Shown: one piece after another, positions 8,332-18,395 of the stretch
How the letters are laid out: each line of letters opens with the position of its first letter
Position numbering within the stretch: the stretch's first letter is position 1
Source: Monoplex corrugatus
Taxonomy: Eukaryota; Mollusca; Gastropoda; Littorinimorpha; Ranellidae
NCBI GenBank assembly: GCA_030674185.1
Contig: CM060312.1
Location: 4,881,740-4,904,239 of the forward strand
Reading direction: 5' to 3'
Length of the DNA: 22,500 bases
Notes under the pieces: model-generated
Seen by the model: the letters and a program-made list of their open reading frames with translations, nothing else
What the model was told of the DNA's origin: nothing
Database searches by the model: none
Translations under genes and position numbers: made by a program

Positions 8332-8400
<69 letters not shown>

Positions 8401-8442
8401 GCACATACAAACACAACAACAACTACAACAGAGAGAGAGACA

Positions 8443-8507
<65 letters not shown>

Positions 8508-8540
8508 CCTTCAGAACACACACACACACACACACACACC
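8186..8540. repeat. Compound (CT)n/(CA)n with a duplicated block
   Basis: CTCTTTCACCTTTCACTCATTCACTC followed by CATCAC/AATCAC and CA repeats occurs twice (near 8201 and 8296), separated by CAATACAACAATACAATAC. Long CA runs follow at 8333-8399 and 8442-8503, with (GA)n at 8430-8440. The segment ends just upstream of the LINE fragment at 8565. Confidence 0.9.
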
Positions 8541-8564
8541 TTCAGAAGAAGAAAACAGGACTAT

Positions 8565-9297
8565 ATGACATTACAGGCAAGGTGTGATGATGAACGTGTC
8601 CTGCGCCAAACGACACAGACCTGTGTGACTTGTTATTCTATGTCTATCTCTGGTTGTGATGTATCTTTCTCACAAACTGTTAGAAACCTTGGCTTCTATC
8701 TGGATGAAACACTGTCTATGGAAGCCCATGTCAAACAGTTGTGCCGTACTCTGTACTATCAGCTACGCAGAATTGGTAAGATTCGCTCCTTCCTTTCCAC
8801 TGATGCTACCAACAAGCTTGCTGTCTCTTTCATACTATCTAGACTGGACTATTGTAACTCTCTATTCGCAGGTCTCCATGACAATCAACTATCTAAACTT
8901 CAGCGCATACAGAACTACGCGGCTCGCCTTGTTCTCCGCAAGCCCAGGCGTGAGAGTGCAAAATCTCTGCTTAGAACACTTCATTGGCTCCCGGTAAAGG
9001 CTAGGATTCAATATAAAGTTGCCTGTCTCTGCTTTCAGTGTATCTATCACGAGAACATGCCATCCTATCTTGCCAACCTCCTGCAGGGTTACAAACCTTC
9101 TCGAACGCTCCGCTCTTCTGACACCTCACTGTTGACTGTTCCTCGCTTCTCTCTAGACACCTTTGGTAAAAAAATCTTTCTCTGTCTTTGGCCCAAATGT
9201 ATGGAACTCTCTACCACTGTCTCTCAGAAAAACTAAGTGTTTCTCAACCTTCAAACGGCACCTGAAAACCCACCTCTTTCAAACTCATCTAACCTGA
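8565..9297 (+). pseudogene. L2/CR1-like LINE ORF2, C-terminal third, one frameshift
   Basis: The 223-codon frame carries blocks I recognise from the thumb and C-terminal region of L2/CR1-like non-LTR reverse transcriptases. These are VRNLGFYLDETLSMEAHVK, LCRTLYYQLRRIGKIRSFL, LSRLDYCNSLFAGL, LQRIQNYAARLVLRKPRR, LHWLPVKARIQYKVACLCF and PSRTLRSSDTSLLTVPRFS. The frame stops early at 9236. A seventh A at 9168-9174 shifts it, and the next frame continues as SFSVFGPNVWNSLPLSLRK and FKRHLKTHLFQTHLT, ending at TGA 9295-9297, the usual C-terminus of the family. Apart from that single indel the 240 or so residues are free of stops, so the copy is fairly young. The catalytic core and endonuclease are absent, because the copy is 5'-truncated at or near the microsatellite ending at 8540. 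Confidence 0.9.
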
Positions 9298-9380
9298 AGA
9301 GCCTTAGTTTGCAAGTCTGTCATCAGACTAATCTCTCCTGCCTGTATAACAGTATTTTGTATAAGGGCCTATAGAGCAAG

Positions 9381-9400
9381 GTGTGTGTGTGCGTGCATGT

Positions 9401-9468
<68 letters not shown>
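9381..9468. repeat. (GT)n microsatellite inside the LINE 3' region
   Basis: GT repeats carry a few GC and AT steps near the left edge. The tract starts about 80 bp after the LINE stop codon. Confidence 0.95.
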
Positions 9469-9469
<1 letters not shown>

Positions 9470-9768
9470 TGAGTGAGCATGTGTGTGTATCACTGTATGT
9501 GTACAGCTGAGGAAGGGATAGGGGAGAAATTGAGTGGGAAAGAGACTGAAATACTTTAAGAAACTTTTTCAAATCTTTGTTTGTATGTAAATTGTGATGT
9601 ATGATATGCGAATAGTTCATAATTTGTGAGGAATTTTGATTGTCAAGGTATTAATGCTGTAATACTGAAGTTGTAATGTTTTTCCTGTATATGGATTAGA
9701 ATTTTTCTGTTTTTATCTTCATTCAAAATATTGATTATAATTTTATGTACAACTATTGCATGCATAAA

Positions 9769-9821
9769 CACACACACACGCATGCAAACATAGCACACGC
9801 ACACACACACACACACACACA

Positions 9822-9861
<40 letters not shown>

Positions 9862-9935
9862 TTCTTACAAACACACGCGCACAGCAACGCACACGCACGC
9901 ACACACACACGTACGCAAGCACACACACGCAGCAA
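9769..9935. repeat. (CA)n with (CT)n insert
   Basis: CA repeats are interrupted by GCATGCAAACATAG, a short CT run (9821-9837) and several GCAC steps. Confidence 0.95.
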
Positions 9936-10282
9936 TATATAAACACAGTATGCCTCTTTATTCATATGAAAAATCTGTTAATCTTTCTTCATTACATAAG
10001 TCAGTGTTTAAATTTTAATATTCTGTGGTTTCTTATGTGTCTTCTTACTTGTATAGCTTTAATGTTTGTTGTTATCTTATTGTGTATGTAATTGTGAACA
10101 TTTTTTTATCACCTTTTGCCTTTCTTGCGAAATGTAAAGCGCTGGTGAGCATGTTTTTATATGGAATATGCGCTATACAAATAAACATTATTATTATTAT
10201 TATTATTATTATTCCTGTTGTCACTGGTCTGGTTTTGTCTGTATCGCTGGTATGCTCTGTAAGACATGTTCCCCCTGCCTGG

Positions 10283-10284
<2 letters not shown>

Positions 10285-10332
<48 letters not shown>

Positions 10333-10491
10333 TCACACACACACACATTCACACACACACATATACACACACACACACACACCACAGATACACTTACACA
10401 CACATACACACACACACACACACATACACACACACACACACACATACACACTCACACACACACTCACCACACACACACTCCACAGATACAC

Positions 10492-10541
<50 letters not shown>

Positions 10542-10756
10542 ATATTCCACAGATACACTTACACACAGACACACACTCACACTCCACAGATACACTCACA
10601 CACACACACAACAGAGAGAGAGAGAGACAGAGAGAAAAGCACACACATACATAGACACACACAGACACAGACACAAACACACACATACACACACGCACAA
10701 ACACACACACATACACAAACACACACACATACACACATGCACTTACACATACACAC

Positions 10757-10787
<31 letters not shown>

Positions 10788-10863
10788 AACACACATACAC
10801 ACACATACACGCACGCACTTACACATACACAGACACACATACACAGACACACACAAACACACC
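10285..10863. repeat. 579-bp (CA)n-rich block with embedded minisatellite
   Basis: CA repeats are interrupted by ATAC, TTCA and GACA steps and a GA run at 10614-10634. CCACAGATACAC(T/-)T(A/C)ACAC occurs four times (10382, 10480, 10547, 10583), so part of the block is a degenerate minisatellite made of CA-derived units. Confidence 0.9.
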
Positions 10864-10957
10864 TTGGAACATGTGAACAAGTACACATAAACCTGCCAAC
10901 AACCATTGCTGTTGAGTGAATCTTGAGGTCACTGACCGCTGTGTGAAGGAAAGTGTG

Positions 10958-11123
10958 TCTGTTTCTCTGTATGTGTGTGTGTCTGTGTCTGTGCGTGTTG
11001 TGTTTGTGTGAGTTGTGTGTTTGTGTTTGTGTGTTTGTGCGTGGTGTGTGTGTGTGTTGTGTGTGTTGTATGTGTTGTGTGTGTGTGTGTGTGTGTGTGT
11101 GTATCTATGGTGTGTGTGTGTGT

Positions 11124-11178
<55 letters not shown>

Positions 11179-11280
11179 TGAGGGAGAGAGAGAGAGAGAG
11201 AGAGAGTGTGTTGTGTTGTGTTGTGTTGTGTTGTGTTGTGTTGTGTTGTGTTGTGTTGTGTTGTGTTGTGTGTGTGTGTG
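10958..11280. repeat. (GT)n block ending in a (TTGTG)n array
   Basis: GT repeats carry interspersed TTGT steps, then a GA run at 11185-11206, and then about 12 perfect TTGTG pentamers at 11208-11268. A short pure GT run reaches 11280, where it meets a CA run with no spacer. Confidence 0.95.
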
Positions 11281-12129
<849 letters not shown>

Positions 12130-12340
12130 CTAACCCATTGACTCCCGCACTATCCACCAAATGCAAAAACTTAACCCCTTGACTCCCTCACCCTATCCAC
12201 CAACTGCAAAAAAAAATAACCCTTTGACTCCCTCATCCTATCCACCAGCCTGAGAGAGTCAAAGGGTGACGTATTTGCTCTGCTAACACCGTTAACAATA
12301 CAGGATGCTAGTGGACAGGGTGCGTGAGTCAAAGGGTTAA
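12130..12340 (+). mobile_element. TTAA-ended palindromic element, copy C
   Basis: The left end is CTAACCCATTGACTCCCGC (first T changed to C) and the right end is GTCAAAGGGTTAA at 12328-12340. Three left-facing units of about 41-43 bp (12130, 12171, 12213) share CTTGACTCCCTCACCCTATC and CACCAACTGCAAAAA. The centre is CCACCAGCCTGAGAG. One short right-facing arm (GAGAGAGTCAAAGGGTGACG) follows, and then a 70-bp type unit with GCTCTGCTAACACCGTTAAC, AATACAGGATGCTAGTGGAC and AGGGTGCGTGAGTC. This copy shows most clearly that the left units lack the segment CTTTGCTAGCATGGTTGACA plus ATGCAGGATGC that every right unit carries. Confidence 0.8.
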
Positions 12341-12533
12341 TGTGTAGGCCTACTAGGGTAGTCCTGAGTGCTTCGCTGTACTGCTATAAGACCTGAACAA
12401 CCTACTGACGACACACTCAACACTTTAAAAGGTTCCACCACATGTCTGCACAAAATCTGAAACATCGTGTGGCAAGAGTGAGAGTAGGTCTCTATAATTT
12501 TCCATTGTTTTTATTCTTTCTCCCCATTTATAG

Positions 12534-12535
<2 letters not shown>

Positions 12536-12606
<71 letters not shown>

Positions 12607-12660
12607 GGTGCGTGTGTGTGCGTGCGTGCGTGCGTGTGTGTGCGTGCGTGCGTGCGTGTT
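12536..12660. repeat. (GT)n then (GCGT)n microsatellite
   Basis: A pure GT run spans about 12536-12601. GT mixed with GCGT steps continues to 12660, next to a LINE-type 3' end. Confidence 0.95.
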
Positions 12661-12661
12661 T

Positions 12662-12753
12662 TTCAGCGCTTAGATTTGATTTTATCAAGATTTTGCGCTA
12701 TATAAATATTGTAATTATTATTATTAATTATTATTATTATTATTATTATTATT
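12662..12753 (+). mobile_element. LINE/SINE 3' end with (ATT)n tail
   Basis: CAGCGCTTAGATTTGATTTT and AAGATTTTGCGCTATATAAA followed by TATTGTAATTATTATT and (ATT)n resemble the tail at 10120-10213. Only the last ~90 bp are recognisable. The tail ends where a different LINE fragment begins, suggesting insertion into it or beside it. Confidence 0.65.
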
Positions 12754-12789
12754 CAGACCAACTGTGGCTTGCAAAGAACGGTGTCCACT

Positions 12790-13230
12790 CAACAAGAGCC
12801 AGCTTCTTTGTATAGGACACGTTGTCCGTAAGGAAGAAAAAACACATCCCAAACATGTTCCTTACACACAGCATAAGCAAGGACACTGTGACCAGGGAAG
12901 ACCACTGAAACGATACAACGATACAAGGACACTCTGAAGGCCAACATCATCTTTTGTGGCATCAACACCACCAACTGGGAAGACACTGCACAGAACAAAT
13001 TAAGCTGGACACAGCAGTGTACGCAGGCTACGATCACATCTGAACAGTGCAAAACAGCTGCTATTCAACAAACCAGAGACTGGAGGAATCAGAGTCCAAG
13101 GCTGTAGGATTCCTTCCATGCAGTGTCTGTGGAACATCATGTGTCTCCAGGATCCATTTTGTGTCTGATACCAAGACCCACACCAGCCGATACAGTATGC
13201 CTACTCATCCTTCCGATCAGTGGTTAGAGT
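12790..13230 (+). pseudogene. LINE ORF2 C-terminus with degenerate C2H2 finger
   Basis: Frame one (from 12791) reads NKSQLLCIGHVVRKEEKTH, YTQHKQGHCDQGRPLKRY. An exact 8-bp tandem duplication, CGATACAA at 12911-12918 and 12919-12926, then breaks the frame. From 12919 the protein continues as RYKDTLKANIIFCGINTTNW, EDTAQNKLSWTQQ and TAAIQQTRDWRNQSPRL to a stop at 13105-13107. In a third frame FLPCSVCGTSCVSRIHFVSD and TKTHT make a C2H2 finger in which the first zinc-binding His appears to be Asp (SD for the usual SH). This order (GHVVR, GRPLKRYKD, WE..A, finger) is that of an endonuclease-reverse transcriptase family common in invertebrate genomes. Two frame breaks make it non-functional. The clade is not resolved. 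Confidence 0.8.
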
Positions 13231-13239
13231 CCGTCGTCG

Positions 13240-13299
<60 letters not shown>

Positions 13300-13300
13300 A
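13231..13300. repeat. (ATC)n trinucleotide array
   Basis: CGTCGTCGTC leads into about 19 ATC repeats with one ACC step. It directly follows the LINE C-terminus and may be its terminal repeat. Confidence 0.95.
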
Positions 13301-13567
13301 TGTCCATTTTGGGGCAATTGTTACAGCGGTTTTGTGGTTATGATGAGGGGACAAACTGATTATGCCGCTATCGCGTCATTCTTGCTTCCCGTGAAGGCAC
13401 AAGATGAGGGTTCGGAGATGGCACCGTTACATTTCACTGTTTTATCCTCTTTTTTAAACATAACATCGATTATAATCATAGGCCGTGATGTACCGTTCTC
13501 GTATGCACCAAATGATAATTCCTACTGCCCCTAAATCACACCAAAAAGTGCGCACAGGTTGTCTAGA

Positions 13568-13803
13568 TCTAAGATGCTAGTCTTTTAGATGATACGATCG
13601 ATATACCGGGCGGTCCCGTGTAAGCACCATGCATTCAGATCACGTAAAAGATCCCACGGCAACGCAATTCCTCCCTGGCAAAAATATGCAGTATAACTCC
13701 ACGTTTATGGGTTATCAGAATCGCACGTATACAAATGGAGGGTGGGGGGGTGCTAAACTATGGCAATGTGCACTCCTTGGGGGAATCAATAAGAATTTCA
13801 ATT
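13568..13803 (+). mobile_element. SINE-like repeat with CACGTAAAAGATCCCACGGCA core
   Basis: The core CACGTAAAAGATCCCACGGC (13641-13660) is preceded by GGTCCCGTGTAAGCACCATG and followed by TCCCTGGCAAAAATATGCAG and AAATGGAGGGTGG...ACTCC. The segment ends near AATTTCAATTGA. I recognise these blocks and their order from a dispersed repeat abundant in gastropod transcripts and introns (recollection, not a search). The copy is diverged by several small indels. The tRNA-like head is not clear, so the left boundary is approximate. Confidence 0.6.
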
Positions 13804-13997
13804 GAGGGAAAAAAGAAAGGGGGGGGGGGGAAGGAAACAAAATAAAAAGACAACGGAAACATATTTGTGTGTCAATGTCCCCATGGAGTGGGTAATGGCC
13901 GAGGTGAAGAATGCTGCAGGGGATTGGTTTGAAGGTGTGAATGAAAACACACTCCCGTGTCTCCGACCCCTGGGCATGAATTTCAAATATGTTGTGG

Positions 13998-13998
<1 letters not shown>

Positions 13999-14067
<69 letters not shown>

Positions 14068-14098
14068 GTGTGTGTGTGTGTGTGTGAGTGTGGTGTGT

Positions 14099-14141
<43 letters not shown>

Positions 14142-14278
14142 TGTGTGTGTGTGTGTGTGTAAGTGTGTGTTTGTGCGCGTGTGTGTGTGTGTTTGTATCT
14201 GTGTGCGTGTTTGTGTTTGTGTCTGTGCGTGCGCGCGTGCATGTGCACGTGAGTGTGTATGTGTGTGTGTGTGTGTGT
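13999..14278. repeat. 280-bp (GT)n block
   Basis: A long GT run carries scattered AAGT, GAGT, GGTG and GCGC steps. The left half (13999-14065) is pure. Confidence 0.95.
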
Positions 14279-14408
14279 TTGTTCGTGGACACGTTGGAAT
14301 GCCAGTATAAAACATGTGCCCCCCCCCCCACTCCTCTCTCTCTCGTCAGCATTAACAAGGTGCGTGCTGTTTAGACGTATTGTAAAAAGAGGTGTGCTGT
14401 GAAAACAA

Positions 14409-14425
14409 AAGAGAGAGAGAGAAAG

Positions 14426-14460
<35 letters not shown>

Positions 14461-14531
14461 CAGACAAGACAGACAGACAGAGACAGACGGAAAGACACAG
14501 ACATAGACAGACAGACTATATAAACCACATA

Positions 14532-14562
<31 letters not shown>
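14409..14562. repeat. (GA)n, (GACA)n and (CA)n in series
   Basis: GA at 14409-14442, GACA/CAGA at 14443-14516 and CA at 14537-14562 lie directly left of the 45-bp minisatellite. Confidence 0.95.
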
Positions 14563-14570
14563 GACAGACT

Positions 14571-17160
14571 GCAATCCAAACCACCAACAACACTGATCCA
14601 GTGAGGAGTGGCCAAGTGATACAAACCACCAACAACACTGATCCAGTGAGGGAGTGGCCATGTGATACAAACCACCAACAACACAGATGCCAGTGAGAGA
14701 GTGTGCATGTGATACAAACCACCAACAAACACTGACCAGTGAGGGAGTGGCCATGTGATACAAACACCAACAACACTGACAGTGGGGGATGTGATCAAAC
14801 CACCAACAACACTGATCCAGTGAGGAGTGGCCATGTGATACAAACCACCAACAACACTGATCCAGTGAGGAGTGGCCATGTGATACAAACCACCAACAAC
14901 ACTGATCCAGTGAGGAGTGGCCATGTGATACAAACCACCAACAACACTGATCCAGTGAGGAGTGGCCATGTGATACAAACCACCAACAACACTGATCCAG
15001 TGAGGAGTGGCCATGTGATACAAACCACCAACAACACTGATCCAGTGAGGAGTGGCCATGTGATACAAACCACCAACAACACTGATCCAGTGAGGAGTGG
15101 CCATGTGATACAAACCACCAACAACACTGATCCAGTGAGGAGTGGCCATGTGATACAAACCACCAACAACACTGATCCAGTGAGGAGTGGCCATGTGATA
15201 CAAACCACCAACAACACTGATCCAGTGAGGAGTGGCCATGTGATACAAACCACCAACAACACTGATCCAGTGAGGAGTGGCCATGTGATACAAACCACCA
15301 ACAACACTGATCCAGTGAGGAGTGGCCATGTGATACAAACCACCAACAACACTGATCCAGTGAGGAGTGGCCATGTGATACAAACCACCAACAACACTGA
15401 TCCAGTGAGGAGTGGCCATGTGATACAAACCACCAACAACACTGATCCAGTGAGGAGTGGCCATGTGATACAAACCACCAACAACACTGATCCAGAGAGG
15501 AGTGGCCATGTGATACAAACCACCAACAACACTGATCCAGTGAGGAGTGGCCATGTGATACAAACCACCAACAACACTGATCCAGTGAGGAGTGGCCATG
15601 TGATACAAACCACCAACAACACTGATCCAGTGAGGAGTGGCCATGTGATACAAACCACCAACAACACTGATCCAGGAGGAGTGGCCATGTGATACAAACC
15701 AAGCCAACAACACTGATCCAGTGAGGAGTGGCCATGTGATACAAACCACCAACAACACTGATCCATGAGAGGAGTGGCCATGTGATACAAACACCCAACA
15801 ACACTGATCCAGTGAGGAGTGGCCATGTGATACAAACCACCAACAACACTGATCCAGTGAGGAGTGGCCATGTGATACAAACCACCAACAACACTGATCC
15901 AGTGAGAGGAGTGGCCATGTGATACAAACCACAACAACACTGATCCAGTGAGGAGTGGCCATGTGATACAAACCACAACAACACTGATCCAGTGAGGAGT
16001 GGCCATGTGATACAAACCACAACAACACTGATCCAGTGAGGAGTGGCCATGTGATACAAACCACAACAACACTGATCCAGTGAGGAGTGGCCATGTGATA
16101 CAAACCACAGACAACACTGATCCAGTGAGGAGTGGCCATGTGATACAAAACCAACAACACTGATCCAGTGAGGAGTGGCCATGTGATACAAACCAAGGAC
16201 AACACTGATCCAGTGAGGAGTGGCCATGTGATACAAACCACCAACAACACTGATCCAGTGAGGAGTGGCCATGTGATACAAACCACCAACAACACTGATC
16301 CAGTGAGGAGTGGCCATGTGATACAAACCACCAACAACACTGATCCAGTGAGGAGTGGCCATGTGATACAAACCACCAACAACACTGATCCAGTGAGGAG
16401 TGGCCATGTGATACAAACCACCAACAACACTGATCCAGTGAGAGGAGTGGCCATGTGATACAAACCACCAACAACACTGATCCAGTGAGGAGTGGCCATG
16501 TGATACAAACCACCAACAACACTGATCCAGTGAGGAGTGGCCATGTGATACAAACCACCAACAACACTGATCCAGTGAGGAGTGGCCATGTGATACAAAC
16601 CACCAACAACACTGATCCAGTGAGGAGTGGCCATGTGATACAAACCACCAACAACACTGATCCAGTGAGGAGTGGCCATGTGATACAAACCACCAACAAC
16701 ACTGATCCAGTGAGGAGTGGCCATGTGATACAAACCACCAACAACACTGATCCAGTGAGGAGTGGCCATGTGATACAAACCACCAACAACACTGATCCAG
16801 GAGGAGTGGCCATGTGATACAAACCACCAACAGCACTGATCCAGTGAGGAGTGGCCATGTGATACAAACCACCAACAACACTGATCCAGTGAGGAGTGGC
16901 CATGTGATACAAACCACCAACAACACTGATCCAGTGAGAGGAGTGGCCATGTGATACAAACCAAGACAACACTGATCCAGTGAGGAGTGGCCATGTGATA
17001 CAAACCACCAACAACACTGATCCAGTGAGAGGAGTGGCCATGTGATACAAACCACCAACAACACTGATCCAGTGAGAGGAGTGGCCATGTGATACAAACC
17101 ACAGACAACACTGATCCAGTGAGAGGAGTGGCCATGTGATACAAACCAAGGACAACACAA
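14571..17160. repeat. 45-bp minisatellite, ~57 units
   Basis: The unit is ATACAAACCACCAACAACAC, TGATCCAGTGAGGAGTGGCC, ATGTG. From about 14795 to 15665 roughly 19 units are almost identical (one GTGAGG to GAGAGG change near 15495). A second uniform block lies at about 16200-16800. The left edge (14571-14795), the middle (15665-16200) and the right edge (16930-17160) hold units with one- to three-base indels and variants such as CAGACAAC, AAGGACAAC and GTGAGAGGAG. All three minus-strand frames of the unit lack stops (15-residue units such as FVSHGHSSLDQCCWW), as does one plus frame. The open frames of 787-987 codons therefore follow from unit sequence and period and do not indicate a protein. 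Confidence 0.97.
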
Positions 17161-17530
17161 ACCCGGTTCCAACAACAAACGTACAAATATTTTTTCTCCC
17201 ACACCTCCACTTTCCACTGCAGCACGAAGCCCATCTCCTCTCCCTTGCAGCTCTACCTTCACCAACCCTGCACAGGATTCATGGACTGGAGAGTCCCCAG
17301 GCATACCGTTATTCTGGAGAGATAGATCCATCATAAAGTGCAGTTGGACTGGAAAGCCGGGTGGGTGGTTTACCTCTGCGCCAACCAGACCCTATGACCT
17401 GTGGCACCGACCTTGAACTCTTCCACCCTTAAAGCCTTCAGCACCAAGAGGTACGTGAACCCCGCTGGTCTCAAGATCCTTGTAAAGTGAAACGTTAATC
17501 CACACACGTGTTAACACTAATCTCTAGACC
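17161..17530. other. Unique DNA with a weak exon candidate (minus)
   Basis: Just right of the minisatellite the minus strand has ATGATGG at 17334, an open stretch of 50 codons without low complexity (MMDLSLQNNGMPGDSPVHES at its start), and a GTACGT at 17184-17179 that could act as a splice donor in phase 0. Nothing similar is known to me. The open frame would otherwise run on into the minisatellite. No upstream promoter element is evident. Chance is the more likely explanation. Confidence 0.15.
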
Positions 17531-17562
17531 TCTCTCTCTCTCTCTCTCTCTCTGTGCATCTG

Positions 17563-17608
<46 letters not shown>
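17531..17608. repeat. (CT)n microsatellite, two runs
   Basis: CT runs at 17531-17553 and 17565-17608 are separated by GTGCATCTGGTT. CA-rich sequence and a GCATGCATGCA palindrome follow to 17646. Confidence 0.95.
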
Positions 17609-17612
<4 letters not shown>

Positions 17613-17720
17613 ACACACAACACACAAACACACACGCATGCATGCACACTAATCACATACACATAAACCATGCCACCAGTAATCTCAAATACTCAGACTT
17701 GTTCACCCCTCTCTCTTGCA

Positions 17721-17980
17721 CACACCACACACACACACACACAACACACACACGCACGCACGCCAACACACACACACATCTCACACACACACACACACAC
17801 ATACACACACACACACCACTCACTCACACACTCACAAACACGCACAGACACACACACAGACACAAACACACAGACACACACTCATTCACTCACTCACTCA
17901 CAAACACACACAGACACACACACAGACACAAACACACACACACAAACACTCACACACACACAAACACACACACACACACA

Positions 17981-18051
<71 letters not shown>
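17721..18051. repeat. 331-bp (CA)n-rich block with internal duplication
   Basis: CA repeats carry CTCA, GACA and AACA steps. A segment with CACAAACAC(G/A)CACAGACAC and CACACAGACACAAACACAC occurs at 17833 and 17899, a 66-bp shift. The right end (17980-18051) is a pure CA run. Confidence 0.95.
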
Positions 18052-18053
<2 letters not shown>

Positions 18054-18187
18054 AGCTCTGGCCTGGGTCAACTCAAGCACATATGGCCACAGACGTAAAT
18101 ATTGACCGTCCTATCGGGATGAGTGTTTCTGCTCTCTCGGTCCAGACCCGTTACCCATGCTACCATTACTTTCACTTAACATGCACC

Positions 18188-18395
18188 AATTACATAACAC
18201 TGTATTCCACTTACATCTTTAAAGTGCAAACGCAAATACACATCATTTACATAATGTAACCCTACCACCATTTACATAGCAGTGTATACACTTACATACT
18301 TTACATGCATGTGGTACACTGCCCTGACAGAGCACATGCTTACCCATATATACCACACAAACAATGCACTCATTTACATACAACGTAAATAATAC
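18188..18395. repeat. Diverged ATTTACATA-containing repeat, left part
   Basis: CATTTACATA or close variants recur at 18188, 18207, 18244, 18271, 18290 and 18371, often followed by A/GCA(A/C/G)TGTA. The spacing is irregular (about 20-80 bp), as in an old tandem array. The same motif resumes at 18922. Confidence 0.6.

Larger units (their letters stand above)
9298..10213 (+). mobile_element. 3' untranslated region and (ATT)n tail of the 8565 LINE
   Basis: After the stop there are about 900 bp of AT-rich sequence broken by (GT)n at 9381-9468 and (CA)n/(CT)n at 9769-9935. The segment ends with AAATGTAAAGCGCTGGTGAG, ATGGAATATGCGCTATAC and AAATAAACATTATTATTATT, with (ATT)n to 10213. A GCGCTATA(C/T)AAAT end followed by a trinucleotide tail is typical of L2/CR1-type LINE 3' ends. 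The long 3' region is assigned to the same insertion by continuity and orientation. An alternative is that the tail belongs to a separate short element. Confidence 0.6.

Noticed and set aside
8308..8568. Cys-Val and His-Thr repeat 'proteins'
   Set aside because: They are direct translations of (GT)n and (CA)n. The same applies to similar frames at 10072-11677, 12425-12815, 13715-14467 and 17642-18259.
11208..11268. Telomeric repeat
   Set aside because: The pentamer is TTGTG. The metazoan telomere repeat TTAGGG is not present anywhere as an array.
14371..17334. A 987-codon minus-strand open frame
   Set aside because: It follows the 45-bp minisatellite, passes through all three unit phases because of indels, and ends in Cys-Val and Leu-Ser low complexity from microsatellites.
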